A DNA stretch of 64,000 bases from Pithys albifrons albifrons (GCF_047495875.1 NC_092461.1:91394431-91458430); one strand, 5' to 3'; positions 9,001 through 23,950 are shown, counted from the stretch's first letter. Made by a program: numbers and translations. The notes: generated by a model from the sequence alone, not told the origin.

Positions 9001-12000
9001 AGGTTCCATTTTCCTCTACAATGTTCTCTGTTGCAGGTAACAGCAGGATGGAGACCAAGACACTGAAGGGGAGAAGTAGCCAAACTGTTCACTTTTAATA
9101 CCATTCCCTTCAGCTTCTGTTAATCAGACAGTGGAGAAAGAGCAGGGTAATTGGGACTGATGGACTGCAGATACAGAAAAAGGACATTTTCAGGATGCGT
9201 ACATTGTTCTTCCACTGTGTTTTATAACCAGGCTGCTTCAATTAAAAAACAAAACAAAACACAAGTTAGCTGTCACTATCAGAATTAATGATGATAATGT
9301 AATTTTAAATGTAAAAATATTTTGAATTTGATTGATCAATAATAGCATTGAATGTCCAGTAAAGAGACCCACTGTAAGAGAAGAATACCATGTGGAGTTT
9401 TTGTTTTCCAAAACAATTTTATATTAATCTAGTAGCTCTATATGCTCTCGAATAGAAAGTTTTCAGCTGTTTTTCTTAAAGAAAGTATTTGAATTACCAT
9501 TATTTTATTTTTTAATATATAATGTATATATTTACGATAAATAATACATTGCAAATATTGTGCAATTACAAATGCAAAGTGTAAGTCCTTTGCCATGATT
9601 CAGTCACACCCAAACTCACCTCTTTCTTTCTGCCAGGAGACCCATGTCTCCATTGTTCTTGGAAAGTGTCAACATACAGAAGCTTCACCAAACATGCTGC
9701 AATTCTGAATTCAGTTATTAGCTGCAGCCTTTTCCCCTCACAGCTTTATCAACACACAATACACACCATGATAGCTTATGATTGCTGAAGGCTAATTAAA
9801 GGACACTGATATTTCTAGTAACAGGCAGATTATGTTCTCTTTTTCCTATCAATAAGTTATTTTTCCAACAGGCAGGAATATGGCCATGATAGATAAATAT
9901 CATACCCCTACTAGTCAGAAAGAGTTTACGTCTTCCTTATTTCTAGCAAAAGATTTTCCAGTAAAGATCCCATCATTTGCAAGATAGAAAGAATGCATTA
10001 GATTTGCTATACAGGGAGAAAAGCTGCCGAGCTATTTATTCTGCTGATCTGAGTCATATTATAACAAGTATGATAAGGTTGGGCTTTAATTGTTTTTAAA
10101 CAATGAGCAACAGAATAGGGGCTTGCTTAGCTATTCTTCAAATCATTAACACTGTACCTGTCGACTACTCTGTGCTTAACAAAATCCGATAATTGCAGAT
10201 AGCATTAGTTCTGCATCTTTGGAGAATGGCCAGCATGGATTCTAATGAAATAAGCCAGCCATGCAATGAGGGATTTAGGAAGTACTGCTATGCTGCCTAC
10301 AATGACATTTTATTACTGATTAAATAATCTCTGAATCTGACTGCTCTGCAGCATTTTGCAACTCTACAGTAGCTAGATTCAAATACTTTATGAAATAAGA
10401 ATAATGTGATTCTCAGTGGGTCTAATCTTTTGTAAATAGAGTCAAGTTGTTCAAAACCAGAAGCTCATTAGCTAGATCATTGCAAAATTAAGCCTGGATT
10501 CAAGCTGTGTATGTAGTGTCTTTGCAAGCATATAAAGTAAATACATTCAGGCATATGCATTTTGGAAATTGTGTATTCATTCAGTAATATGAACAATGTT
10601 TCATGCTCATGATTCATAGTCTGCTGATTTTTTGAAGGTTTCTAATTGGAGTTTTGGGCTGAGATCCTGGCTATATGAAAGACTAGTCCCCTACAAGACT
10701 TACTTCTATTATATCTCTGAACCACAATGGCAACCTCAGTGTTTCTTCTCTTTGTCCAAAATTTTGCACTGTCTGTGTGGCCCGATCAGGCAGCCCCAGT
10801 CCTTAGAACAGAGCATGCCACAGCCAGAGACTTTTCTGTAAAACAACCCAGAGTGTAGCACTGTTGTGCAGAGCCTACAGCACACTGCCCCCTGTCCGGC
10901 TTGCAGACCTCCTCTTTTGGATGGGATGGGCCCCAGCATCACAGTGGGTCAGGGATAGACACTGCTCTCAATTATGTAATTTAATTTATTTTATGCACAG
11001 AATTTCTTGATGGGATTGATTACCACGCAATTCACCTGGACTAAATTTCTCTTCAAATGCATGTGTCTTAGAAGACCTGAAACAAGCACCAAGAGCTGCT
11101 GCAGATGCCTCCTTTCAAGAAATGCAATTCCATAAACCAATAATAAGAAAAGAACTAGAGGAAAATATAAGACTTCAGCATCACTAAATAGATTAACCAC
11201 TGAAATCAAATTTGTTCAATCAGTTTAAAAATCAGTCTTGCCATCATATGTACTCATGCACTACTGTGCTTAAGAAGTATCAGATATTTTCAACAGCATA
11301 GATCTCAAGAATAACAACATGTATTTTACTCCAGGGGAAATACAGTCCATGGTATTAGTGTTACATTTCAATTTATTAACAGTTCCTTTGCCTACCATGA
11401 GATCTGTCATTTCAAAAGTGTCTCTGTAAGACCAGGAACTGTGTTGAAAGGCCTGGTGTGCACACTGGATAAAATGTCTGGAGATTCTTGCAAATAAAGT
11501 CGCACAGGACTTGGCAAGACATATGCTTTGACTTTTTCAATACATTTTTAAATAGACTTAAACATTACATTGTTTTAGGCATACAATGACAGTGTTTGAA
11601 TTTTGGTGACCTCAACTGATTTGTAAATCTTGATGCCGATGAAATGCAATCTATCATCAGGAAAGACAGCAATATTTAAAACATTTTGGAGGAATTTTAC
11701 TGTATTCATCACATACACTCCTTCTTAACCATAACTACAACTTTCTGGGACTTCTTGTCATATTTATGGTTCATACCAGGAATATGGTTTGTATTTAACA
11801 GTTATGATGAATAGTTTTTATGCATCAGCGCAAAACTTGATATTTTATAGTTGCTTTGAATTTGAATCATGAAATATTCATTACATTTTCACAACAAAAA
11901 CTTCTTCTAACAAATCATTCACTCAGTTCATTTTGTATACTAATTTTATGTAGGTCTAGAATACAAATTCTGTGCAGAAGTAGGAACATTACCTCAACAG

Positions 12001-12233
12001 GCAGCTGGTTACCAAACATGTAGAATCTGAGTATTTGAAGAAATAATATGACTTCAATTACTTTTTCTTTGTAGTCTGGGGTGGAGTCATAAATTCTTTG
12101 GTAAACACAACCCAGATTCCACAAGTTAGCAGAATTTTTGTAAGCAGGAAATCAACACTCCTTGCTCTGATGTGTCACTGCCTCTGTCTATGAAATGCTG
12201 ATACAAGTTCCTGTATGTTTTAACTGACAGTAT
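9001..12233. other. AT-rich non-coding sequence, no recognised repeats
   Basis: There is no coding signal. Between about 9.7 and 10.45 kb the sequence is free of recognisable repeats and rich in TAATTA- and AATTGC-type words, as many conserved vertebrate enhancers are, but conservation cannot be judged from one genome. Frames near 10632-10942 on both strands overlap each other and lack motifs. Confidence 0.45.
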
Positions 12234-12779
12234 CTGGCCAGCAGGTTGAGGAAGGTGATTCCAACCCTCTACTCTGCTGTCATGAGACCCTACCTGGAGT
12301 GCTGAATTGTGTTCTAGGGTCTTCAGCAGAGGAAAGATATGAACCTCATGAAGCAGGTCCAGAGGAGGGTGAAGATGATTGGAGGGCTGGACCACCTCTC
12401 CTGTGCAGACAGGCTGAGAGTTGGGATTGCTCATCCTGAAGGAGAAAACCTCCAGGAAGACATCATTGCAGCCTGACATTACTTAAAGAGGTTTCTAAAA
12501 GGAAAGAGAGTGACTTTCTATATAGGCAGTGATAGGACAAGAAGAAACAGTTTTTAAACTGAAAGAGGAGAGATTTCAACTGGATGTTAGGAAGACATTC
12601 TTTGCTCAGAGAGTAGTGAGGCACTGCAACATGTTGCTTAGAGACACTGTGGATGCCCCATCCCTGGAATTGGTCAAAGGCAGGCTGGATGGAGTCCTGA
12701 ACAACCTGGTTCAGGGTGTTTGGAACCACATGATTTTTAGGGTCGCTTCCAACCCAAACCCTCCTATGATTCTATGATA
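12234..12779 (+). mobile_element. CR1 LINE fragment, old
   Basis: It begins around TGGCCAGCAGGTTGAGG, the end of the CR1 reverse-transcriptase region, passes through GTCCAGAGGAGGGTGAAGATG and the GGATGTTAGGAAGACATTC segment, and ends in CTATGATTCTATGAT. Compared with the copy at 5568 it has many substitutions, several indels and no long open frame, so it is considerably older. Confidence 0.93.
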
Positions 12780-15700
12780 TTTTGCTTCAGACTTATTTAA
12801 AACACGTATGTGCTTTGTCTTATCTGGACATCTGTGGTTTAACTTTTCTGCAGTTGCCTTTTCACAGCAAGAGGAATCATCATAGAATATAGTCTCACAT
12901 GACAATATGGAATAAATGGTTTACATGGTATGGTACCAGCCTCTGAAAATACAGGTCAGAATTGAACTGCTTGAGTTAGTCTTCAGCAATTCATGGGAAG
13001 CTGCTGAATTTTTGGCATATCCATCCATCCAGTGGAATGAGAGGGAGTATTACATCTCCCTGCTTCTGATTTTCACCACTGGTGGTGACCAGCATAAACA
13101 TAAACAAGCAACAGAGTCATCCACATTCCCAGCAGCTGGCCACCACTTTAGTTTAACCATTGATTTCAGAGGCTGGAGAGCAAACATAGAAAGCCTGTTC
13201 TAAGTTTGTTGCAATTTAATCACCAGCCTTTTGTTGCAATTAAGCATGATGATAGTTAAAGTCAGCGTTATTGGTTGTGTATATTTTTATAGCTGACATT
13301 GATTTCATACAGTTAAATTTTGAAACTTGGGTCAAGGTTCTTCTCCAGAAACCTGCATGGATCAGTGACTGACCTATCAAAATTGCTACCACTCTGGAAG
13401 CTGGATCAACCAGAAAATTTAGGATGTGCATAATGGATTTTCTACATAGTTTAAGTCAGACAGGGAAAGATATAATCATCCATTTCAATTCCAAATGAAC
13501 ACAGTGTCTGTTTTCCTTCCAAAACAAGCAAAAAATGTTTCATTCTGAGCATTTTAATTTTAAAGAATTTTCCAAATTAAATTTAGGGAAACATTGTGAT
13601 GAGATTAATTTTCATTAGCAATCTGAATTTTCTACAAAAGGATCAGAGTCAAACCAATCTATTTCCACATTTTCTTCAGACTTCTGCCTGGTATGGTTTG
13701 GAAATTCTAAATGGGTAAGTTGCTCCAATCATTCTAAAACCTGTACAATTTTTTAAAATGCTATCATGACTTTTGAGAATATGCTCATGAAAAATTTCAT
13801 TACCAAGATGAGTAAAACAGAGCCTGAAATGCATTTTTCTTGATTTTTAATTACTTGTTCTCTCTTTTTAAAATCAATTCAAATGAGGAGTCTGCAAACT
13901 TTTCAGCACGGGACTCCATCTTTCTCCTAAAGTCCTTATATGCAGATTATTCTGTGCGTACACAATGGAAGTAACCAGAGTAAAAATAATACAGTTTAAA
14001 AGTAAACCAGAATACCTTAATTTAATTTCTGTGATACAAATGTCTTAAAATCTGAATTTTCACTTCAAGACCTTAATGTAACTGCAAAAATCAGCCTATG
14101 TGTTTGATGGATTTGCTGAAGACAGAGCTTGACCAATATGCCTTGAAGCAAATCCTTAAAAGATTAACATTAGTATCAGGTCCAGACAAATAAGTGCTTT
14201 CAGCCACAAGATGCCAAAATAGAATGAAGAATCACCACTGTGGACTGGAAAGGCAAAGGAAGTACTAAGCAAAATAAATATAAGGTTGTTAATTAAGCCA
14301 GTAAAATAAAGGGGAGAGGTTACATAAAAGAAATTAAACTAATTCTGAAGCATACACACAGAGATGAAACTGGAAATTACATCATTAGACAATAGAGTAT
14401 GCAAGAACACAAACCTTAATCTCTGCAGTTTCTTCAATATAAACAAATCTGCTGGTTGCTAGCATTATTGCTGAAAACAGAGCTCATCAAATTGGACACA
14501 GAGAATAAGTTTCATCTTTTGGACTATACCTCTTTGTCCAGGAAACCTAAATTCAAGTCCAGATTAAAAGTCAAAGATAGTTTCTTATTAAATACTCAAC
14601 AACCCGAAGGCACTGCTTTCTCTAAAGCCTTAAAAAAAAATAGGGAAAGGGGTCCAGAAGGCAGGATCTAATGCAATTTAAAACTGGAATTACATCAGCA
14701 GTTTCAAACAGATGGCAGAATGTAGAGATAAATGTGTTAGCTCTTTTAGCTTATTTGGTCTCTCCATTGTTTGCATCATTAAAACCTGGAATAGTTTGCA
14801 ATTTAAAAATATACTGTGTATTATACACTGGAAAAATGGACATGCATCTACTGAGTGGAAGAAGGTAGGATTGAATTAATTTGCCATACTTTAATGTACA
14901 ATATCTGGGATGCTTTAGGCAAGTCTGCAAATAGGTTTCCTAGGAAATGAGATGAACAAAAATATAATGACCTTGAAATTATAACCTCAAACGTCCCAAG
15001 TATTTAGCAACCTAGCTCAGAAGTGGTAATTACATAAAAAATACAAAAGATCCTTAATTGCTTCAGTTATAATGTATCTAGGCAGGTCAGTTACTGTACA
15101 CAGCTGCAAAAATGGTACGTGATTAATAGGGGGTTGCTTATGATAGTGCTAACTAGCTAGTGTGTAGTGCAAAACACTCATTTCTTTTCCAATTAAAGGG
15201 AAAAAATCTGGGTTTGATTAGGCTCTTCAGAAGGTCTAAGTCTGTAGCACCAAAATACTCCACTCTCACGTTGTTAAAAGTTTTAGTCAAGGACTAAGCA
15301 GCATATATTCATGAAAAACAGAAAGGTTTCTATAAAATACTGGGGTGAAAGTGCTGCAAATATAAAAATAAGACACTTCAGTCCATTCTAGTTGTTCTCA
15401 TTTATTGGCTAAATGGTAAACTAGTTCAAATAAATAAGATTGATACAGGTGCATGACCAGAGTTGCAACCACCCACCAAATTTTCCTGTGATTCATTAAA
15501 ATGCAATTAATTATTCTTTCCAAGTTTGAAGAAGGCAGCATTCAAAAAATCATATAAAAGAACTTGCAATACTTCAATATAGTATTGAAGCTCCAAGAGA
15601 TCTGGGAGAAACACTGAAATATATGGAATGCTTTCCAAACTTGTGAACTTGTGGTTCACCTATCACCTGTGCAGTTGTGATCTTTGGGGCATTGCCTCAA

Positions 15701-18700
15701 AAAACCTGCTCAGAAGATGTGTCACTAAAATGGTCCCTGCTCAGAACAGAGTGTGCACATATTGAAAGTATGACTTGGTCCACTGTGATTCTAGGGCTTG
15801 ATTGTCCTCTGGGCATGCTCTCAGTATGTTCACAGCCTCTGCTGAGCTCTGGGAATAGCTCCATCAAGGTTTGGAGAGGGGAAGGAACCAGGAATCAGGG
15901 GAGGGGTTACAAATGGCAATCATCAGTGAGGATGAAATTCAGGAAAGTTGTGGATTTCCTCTTGTCTCTTAGGAAAGGCGTGAAACTTAACACTGACAAG
16001 TCAGCATTCATTCCCGGGGGTAACATTTGGCACTTTCAAAGAGGTGAATAGAGAATCTTGCACAGGCATTCATTAACAATTCACCTTGAGGATCTCTCCA
16101 TATCTTGGCAAACTGATTCATGTGTCTGAGGTCACCATAGCTGCTAGAGAGTGATGATTTTGTTAGGCAGCAACAGCTGTAAGTCCAGGAAACTGAACAA
16201 GATCATCAGATACATATTGTTGTGGGAAATGGGATTTTGAAGCTGTTCTCCAAATCTTGGTCACCCTCACATCTTTGCCTTCACTTGAGAAAAAAAAAGT
16301 TAACAGCCATTTTTCTGATTTCTGCTGTGCGTGTGTGTGTATATTCACACTCAGTGAATTTAAATCCTGCCTAATGTGCAGTTTTCAGAGAAAGTAACAG
16401 ATAGGTTTTAAAGCCTTTTAAACAATTACAATATTCCCTGGCAGAGGAGTACATTTAAAGACAGAACAGAATCCTTTTGTGCTATGATTTGATCATTAAT
16501 GTTATCTTGCATATTGAGCATGATCAGAAACTACAGCATTAGATCAAGCAGTATGAAAAGAAACCTGGGAAGAGATTTTCAGGAATAAATATAAACCTGC
16601 ATTCTGCTTTGCTTATCACTGGGATCATGGAAAGTGATAAAGGGAAACTTGGTATGAAGCCCCCCTTTGAAGAGCCCTTACTTGGGAGAAGTCAGGCAGC
16701 TTATCTATCTTGTGAGAAATCCTGGATTTGCTTCAAGGCGTATTGGTCAAGCTCTGTCTTCAGCAGCAGATTTGCTGAAGACAGAAGTCATCTGTGGCAA
16801 GCCTACTCCACTGCCCTTAAAAAGTCACAGCTTGCCAAGCTCTGTGGCCGCTTGGCTCTGCTATAGATTCATCTTTTTCCTGTGCAAGTCTTAGAGAAGA
16901 CAACAAGCTAAAATCTCCAGCAGATTTTGGATAGGTATTTTATAGTCTTCTCTTTGGCATCTATGCAAGAAACAGACAAAAAGGTCATTCAGAGGAATGA
17001 AAACTTCCTGTGAGCCAAGCAAAGTCATACTGAATGGTCTAGTTTCTTAAAGGGTCTGATTTCGCATGTTCAGATCCTGTGTGTGAAGAACAATCTACAA
17101 CTGATGTCTTTTCTCTATCATTCCTACTGTAGATTGCCACTCACCAGATCAAAAATAATATTTCCATTTTTTTAGAACTGAAATGCAGAGCAGAGCGGGT
17201 ATCCCCCCAAGAGAAATTTGCACAAAAACAATATTAACTTCAAGGCAGGTCAAATGTTCACTGACACTTCTTGACAATGCCCCTTTTCTTTACATTGACT
17301 CTATTTGATTAAACTGATTGAAATGCATTTCATACTTGTGCTTTGTCAGTCTATATTTTGGGCTTCATGAACAAAATGATACTAGATTGACTTACCCAGA
17401 TACTTCACAAAGCTTGTCATGTTGAATTAATTAATGTTGCTTGTATAGCGTGAGAATATGGGGATTCATCTTTTCAATTCTGTATTTGCTTTATAACCAA
17501 ATAAGGGGATGATAAAATATCACATTGATAGTTAATAGACATTTTAAATGTCATCATTTCTTTAGAAATATACCAGGCAAATATTACAATAATTGTCACA
17601 CACATTACATAAGATTAGTTACATAAACCCAGAAATAACAGAGTAGTAACCAAGAGTAGTAATGAAAAAAACTAACTATGCTTTCTCTTTTTTCCCCTCC
17701 TTTTGGTTAATGGATGGTGCAGAAACATACATACAATTACTCTTTAGAAACCAGAACATACAAAGCTTTCTACTGCAGTCTTGTGGCACTGATAGCAAAG
17801 TTAGTAGTATTGTATTGACCTTATTTACAATACAGTAGTGCTTCCCCCATGTCACTTACAATGTTCATTTGGGATTTTGGAGGGTTTTTTATGATATCCA
17901 AACCCCTTGCTGTGAAACACTATACCTTTCTAGTGTTGCAGTCCACTTTAGTGCATTCCTTTCTGTACTAAATAAAACAAGCAAGCAGTGTAAAACATGA
18001 AAATTGTCAATGAGATTTACAAATGAAATTAGAGACAATGATGTGAATGCATTGTATTTTTAGGTGAGAAGCTGAACAAAGCATTGTCAAATGTTATTGT
18101 CATTCAAACAGATGTAAGATGGTTGAATGCAACCTTCTGTCCAGAAGCTGAGATTGTTTGGTTTTGTCAAAAGCCCTTTTTACCTTTTATTCCTTAGTCA
18201 TGAGATCCATGGAACATCAGTTAAACTACTTGTCTACTGGCTCACTTCACATACAATGCTTCATTTCAGCAGCAATGGAGTCACAAGTCCAGATGAAAGC
18301 CATAGAGCTCCCACTGGCAAAGGTTTGTTCACTATATTTATAGCTACAAGGTGCAAAAATACATGATTCCATCTGAGTGCTTGAGGAAGTATGTAGTTAT
18401 TCTGATACACTGAATCGTCTCTCTGAACTCCCTGAGTCAATTGCCCCCTTCTTTTCCCTTGCTGGTGGAGAGGCCATGAAAGCCAGTCCTGGTCCTGTTA
18501 CTGGTAACTGACAGAGATTCTGCCTTTGCAGGGAGAAAAGTTGGAGGCTGTAACATCATGCTCGGGGGAAGGAGGGCAGTAGGTATACCAAGCATCTGCT
18601 GGAAGTGTGAGGCTTAAGATTTGTAGTGTTACGTAGTCTGCTGATAGAGGAGTACACCAGACTACACCAGTTCTACAGCAAACTGCACTTCAGACACCAG

Positions 18701-19160
18701 GAAACTCTACAGGCTTGGTTTAATCAGCCAAACAGATACAATGGTCCAGAGCTGTGAATTCAAGGCTTTGTACCAAAGGTTGCTTCTGACTGACCTGGTC
18801 ATTTGTAGCGGAAGGAAGAGCCAGCCTACGGTGCCACCAGCTATGGAAACAGCCATGACATAATTACATTGGCTAGCTAGGCCATTTTTGTCAAATTCAG
18901 CTCTTCTACCTTTCCAGATCTCAAAATTATACCTACTTCCATGTAATTTCAGTATCATTCACTCTCACTTCCAAAACACAGAGAATACAACTGTGCTTTT
19001 GACTTATCTTTTCCCTTATGGCTTTCTTACAAATTTAAACTGAATAACAGCTCTGTCTTTTGCTTTTTGCTATATATATTTTTTTCCTAGGAAGAGAAAA
19101 AAGGTAGACATAACTAGTCTTGTTTTAAATTCTGCTAATGGCAGAAGTCCACTGGGAATT
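12780..19160. other. AT-rich non-coding sequence
   Basis: No gene, RNA gene or recognised repeat family. Frames of 60-124 residues are scattered on both strands without motifs; the longest, 124 residues at 15677-16051, has no family signature. A short GT run lies at about 16328-16340. Confidence 0.5.
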
Positions 19161-19379
19161 GGAGGAAAGAAGAGCGAAGACAAAGAGGAAGGAAGGAAGC
19201 AAGGAGGAAGAAAAGAGAAGGCAAGACCAGATGGAATGAAGTCAGGAGAGAAGAGAGAAAGAGAAGGAAGAGAAAGGAGTAAGGGAGGAAAACAAGAACA
19301 GGAGGAATGGAAAGAAAAGGAAGGCAAGAGAGCAAAGGATGGAAAAGAAAGGAAGGAGAGAAATATCAAAGGAGATAAG
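19161..19379 (+). repeat. Near-homopurine tract, about 220 bp
   Basis: By hand count only about 21 of 219 bases on the + strand are pyrimidines. The tract is made of GGAA, GGAGGAAG and AAGAGAAGG words with no fixed period. Such purine/pyrimidine asymmetry can adopt triplex (H-DNA) structure, and it explains the 130-residue Ser/Leu/Phe/Pro-rich frame on the minus strand (19070-19462), which is a compositional artefact. Confidence 0.85.
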
Positions 19380-22300
19380 TATAGATAACAGACAGCAGAA
19401 AGAGTGATGTTTTCAACTTTGCAGCCAGAAATTACAAGATAAATGTTTTCAGGCAGCCTCACAGTATGAAAATTAGACTACAGGTTGGAGCCAATAAGTC
19501 CAAAGAAGAATATGGCAAAAAAAGTACAGCTGCACATCATATTTGTAATAACACAGCTTAATTAGAAAGTGATTAGAAAGCAAAATGGTTATCAAATGAT
19601 CCTTATGGTGGCCAAGCATTGCAACTCAGCTGCAAGTGCTATGAGACCCTTGCTTCCGCACAAAACTTAGATGAGATTCCTCTGTTCAGGCAAGCTGCCA
19701 GTTATTATTTTTTGCTGTGGTAAAAGGCTCAGAATTTTAGCATTGATAACTTCCTTACTGTTCAGTGCATAAAATTATCCTGCTTTTATTTATAGTGTTG
19801 AATAAATCTGTTTGCTCCAGTCCATGATTAATATTTCCACTTAGGCGCTTTTCAAGTAACTTGTTTGAAATACTTTTGTCTTTTGAAACTGGGTCTTTGG
19901 GATTACTTGATTACTTTGTCCAACAGCTGAAAACACTTGCAAAGTCATAACTCACAACTGAGATGGAATACAACTTTTGTAATATATCCAGTATTGGTGT
20001 ACAGATTTCAAGTGACAGGAGCAAGGCTCATGTCCAGGTAAGTAGTTTGCAGGGGTCAACTAGCCACACCAAGGAGTAGGCACATAATTTCTAACTTGAT
20101 TTATCCACATTTACTTTACAGAAGTAGAAATCTCATTTCTGCTATTTTCTTTAGTGTTCAACAGCTCCTTTCTGCCATAAATTAGTCTTCTTGTAAGCTC
20201 TTTTTTAATAGAAAATAAATAGCATATTGCATCAATCACTCTTACATAGGTTTTACAGGCTTGTAACTCTTCCGAACTCTTTCCTAATGACAGGACTAGA
20301 TAGGATTTTAGTGGCAGTTGCCTCGAAGCAGTACCACCTTCTATTGTTATGTAAAAGCACTCAGCCAGACACCAGAGAAGTTCACATTCAGGTGTTTATT
20401 CAGTTTACATTTGAGTCTCTTTCAAAGTCACCACTTTGCGGATTATCCTTTGTGCAAATATGAGGTTACTCTGTTTCTGTGTGTATCCTGTGAGCAGACT
20501 CAGCCCAGACATCCATATTTTTATAACAACTGGTCAGTCCTCGCTCTTATTATTATCTTCCAATCTGTATCTGCAAAATGGACTTACACCACAGTCACAT
20601 TTTTGTCCAGATGAATGCACTGGAACTACTCAGAAGAGCCAATGCTTCACTGTTGTGAGTGCCCCCTGATGATTTTGATTGCCCATTGTCAGTATTGGGA
20701 TGAAAACAACAGCAGTGATGCATCCCTGTGCAGGTGTTTGGAGGCTGTTACTCGACTCAGAAACAAACTATATTTGCTGTAGTCCAGAGGGTCCTTTACA
20801 GGACCACTTTTGTCTGTCTATTCTTCTGATGGCTGTTAAGTGGCACTCACAGGTTTCACACTTAATTTCTTAAGTGGACAAAGGTACTTGTTCGCAAACA
20901 GGATAATTTCTTATTTCCTCAGTATTTTAGTTCATTTTTTCTATTTTCCTCCATTAAAATCTTTATGCTGATTTTAAATATTTGTATAACAGTCACATAA
21001 AAAACAGAGTAGAAATGATTCCTCAACAGTCAGAGCAAATGTATCATGAGTGGCTCCCATGTGTTTACATCAACTACCCATCAGACAGCAACCTGCAGCA
21101 AACAGTTCAACATATCATGAACAATACTCATTTATATGTTGGAGATGAATGTTTGTGAACAATTCTCAAATAATAAAACAGGAATAAGTGTTGTGCAAAT
21201 GAATAATTGAACCAACCTTGCTATCTTCAGTACAGACAGTCTGAAGCAACCACATTCAGTTGAAATGACAGTACTTAATGGAAAACACATCATGCTTCAT
21301 AATTTGCTCAGCCAAAATTGTCTTCTGCTTGAATAGGCCAGTGTGTATACCACAGAGGAGCAATGCCAATTACCTCCTGGTGGAATCCCTAGAAAAGTTT
21401 TGGAAGATCTTAGAATGCGCACAAGTTGTAGTGAAAGCAAAGTAACCATGAAGTCATTCTTGTAGATAAAATACTGCATAGTTTTTATGGTACATTTTTT
21501 AATTTTCTGAAGCATTACAGAAATTTCAGCTTAAAAGTCTCTGTAGGCAGTCTGCCTGTCTGTGAGAGTGAGGGAGATAATACTGGGGGTTTGACTTTCC
21601 ACTGTTTAGTATAGTGAAAAGTAAGACAAGTAGAGTATAATTAAGTACCCTGGTAACTGGAGACACCAGAAGGATGCAGAGCAATGAAACCACCAGAGGA
21701 CACAAAAGGTGAACATGGGGGAGTCACATGGGTGCAGCTGGACCTCCCCCATCTGGTTCCACCAAGATTTCACCCCCTTCACCACCCATCCCTGAGCATG
21801 AATACTAAAAGCACTGGGGGAAATACTTGGTGTCAAAAATGGTTAGCAACTAAATACAGCAGAACTAGTTATTCAATATTATATGTGAATTAATTAGATC
21901 ATATTATAAACAAACCTAAGAAGTTTGCAGATTTGGTCTGTCTTCACTGTATAATATGAACAAAAGCTCATACATTGCAAGCAAATCACTAGGATACTTG
22001 CCTACAGCTTCATGCAGCAAATAAACAATTGGTTTGGCATTTTCAAAGGAACTTAACTGGTTGCCATGCCTCTTCAATGTATCTGTATTAAAATATACTT
22101 ATCTATATTTGTAATGTGTTAAATACTTTCATATTTCATGTTACATTTAGATCTTCTTTCTGTGATGTTGCCAATGTCAGGGAAGCATGAATTTCAGTAA
22201 ACTGTCTGGTGCTCTTGGATGTAGATAAAATATATGTAACTGAAAGTGAAATTCTGGATTTGTTTCATAAAGACAAGATGCATTTCAGTTTTAAATATTA

Positions 22301-23950
22301 AATGTTAATGTTATAGCCAAAATGGATGATTTTTTTTCTCCTAAGTCATAAAAAACCAGTTAATAAATTGGTCAGTCTCCTTGCTCGGGTAATATAGTGA
22401 AGAGAGAGGGATTCCTTAGAAACATTGGTATAATGTCAAGAGAAGTTTATGTATGGAATTTGCATTTTAAAAAAGAGACATATTTTACTCTGTAGAAAAT
22501 TGTATTTTACTTCAGAAAACAACAGTTGGTTTCTGTGCAGTTGCTTTGAGACTTGCTTAGTTCCCATTATCTTCAATGGAGATGAATACGTATATCTGAG
22601 GAAATATTTTGGCCTTGAGAGAAAGAAAGGAGGAAGCATTTGGTTTTGAGTATCTGCATAACTCCAGCTTCTCTTAGAACAGCTGAATCTACTGGTGACT
22701 CTTGAGAGAAGCTAGCTTTTCTCACACTGAATATGCAGCCCCAAAGAGACTTTTGTCTGGTGCTTGGTGGATGACAGAAGTGATGGAATCAAAAGTCTTT
22801 GTTCTCTGGGACGTAGTCTGCTGGGTGGAAGGGTAGAAGAGAGCCACTTTAGCACCAGTTTGTATTTATCTAAGGTTTGCTGGACTTTTTATTTCCTGAG
22901 CTAACAAACTGTTCTCTGGTCACATGCATCTCTGCCTTTTCAGAGGGATATAACAGGTCTCAAGTTTTCCAGTCTTCTAGGGTGGGAAATATAAAAGAAA
23001 TAAATAAGTTATTCTCTAGAAAGACCTCTCAAGCCTTTTCTGTTGATATGACACACTTAGCAGAAGATTCCCTATACTGAGGAGATACCTGCTGTGCTCC
23101 TGCCCATTTTTCCAGTTAAAGCAATATTGCATCTAAACTCCTGCTTTACTTCTCAGCTAAACCTGTACATCTGCAATAAGTATATTAAAAAGAACAGGAA
23201 AATATGTTGACTCTCTCCTCTTTGACATTTCTTTTTCAAACCTCTTTTGATAGTTTCCTCCCAGAACAAGAGCAAGGAGTGTGTGCAAACACTTGTTCTC
23301 CACATCAAGCCTGACTGAACAATTTCTCTGCTATTCTGAGCTTCTGGTGAACTGAAAATTACCAGCTGTACTGAATTGTGACAAACACTCTGTGTGTGTG
23401 TATCTCTGTATGTCTCTGTATGTGGAAAAAATATACAAACAGAAACTATCATATCTGATGACAGCAAATTAATTTTCACATTTATGACCCAATGTAGCAT
23501 TTTAACTCAGTAAAATACAAATGCACCCTCATTTTCTAGCTAGATAATTTCTTCAAGTCCTCATGGAAGCATGTACGGAGCACATCCAGAACAAGGAATC
23601 CTCTAATGCTTTTTCTGGCTGAGACATAATGAATAGGACAGCAAACACATAAATGCAGTCATCATTGCACAGATGTGAAAAAGAAAATGAGATTGTGCTA
23701 GGGAAGAAGACAGGTATTTTAGAGGTATGTGGCTTCCCCTTCGTGCTTCAGGATGGCTGATCCACATCCAGACACACTCACAGCTGATCAATGACAAGTT
23801 TATTTTGTAATCTGCTAAAAGGAGGATTACAATCAGGTTACCAGAGCTTAACTAGCTAACTCTCCTCATCTGATTTGCAATGACAAACAGTAACTCACTG
23901 AACTGCAGTAACACATTTGCCACCCTTTCATGTCTATACTCTTAGCCTTA
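19380..23950. other. AT-rich non-coding sequence
   Basis: No gene or recognised repeat. Overlapping frames at about 20.2-20.9 kb in three registers show no motifs. A short GT-rich stretch lies at about 23390-23402. Confidence 0.5.

Noticed and set aside
15677..16051. 124-residue open frame
   Set aside because: No family motif, no codon pattern and no supporting neighbour; within chance for 64 kb read in six frames.
16326..16342. GT dinucleotide microsatellite
   Set aside because: Only about six units; too short to be notable. The same holds for the CA run near 53590.
19070..19462. 130-residue protein on the minus strand, rich in Ser, Leu, Phe and Pro
   Set aside because: It is a direct translation of the pyrimidine side of a near-homopurine tract; no domain or start context.
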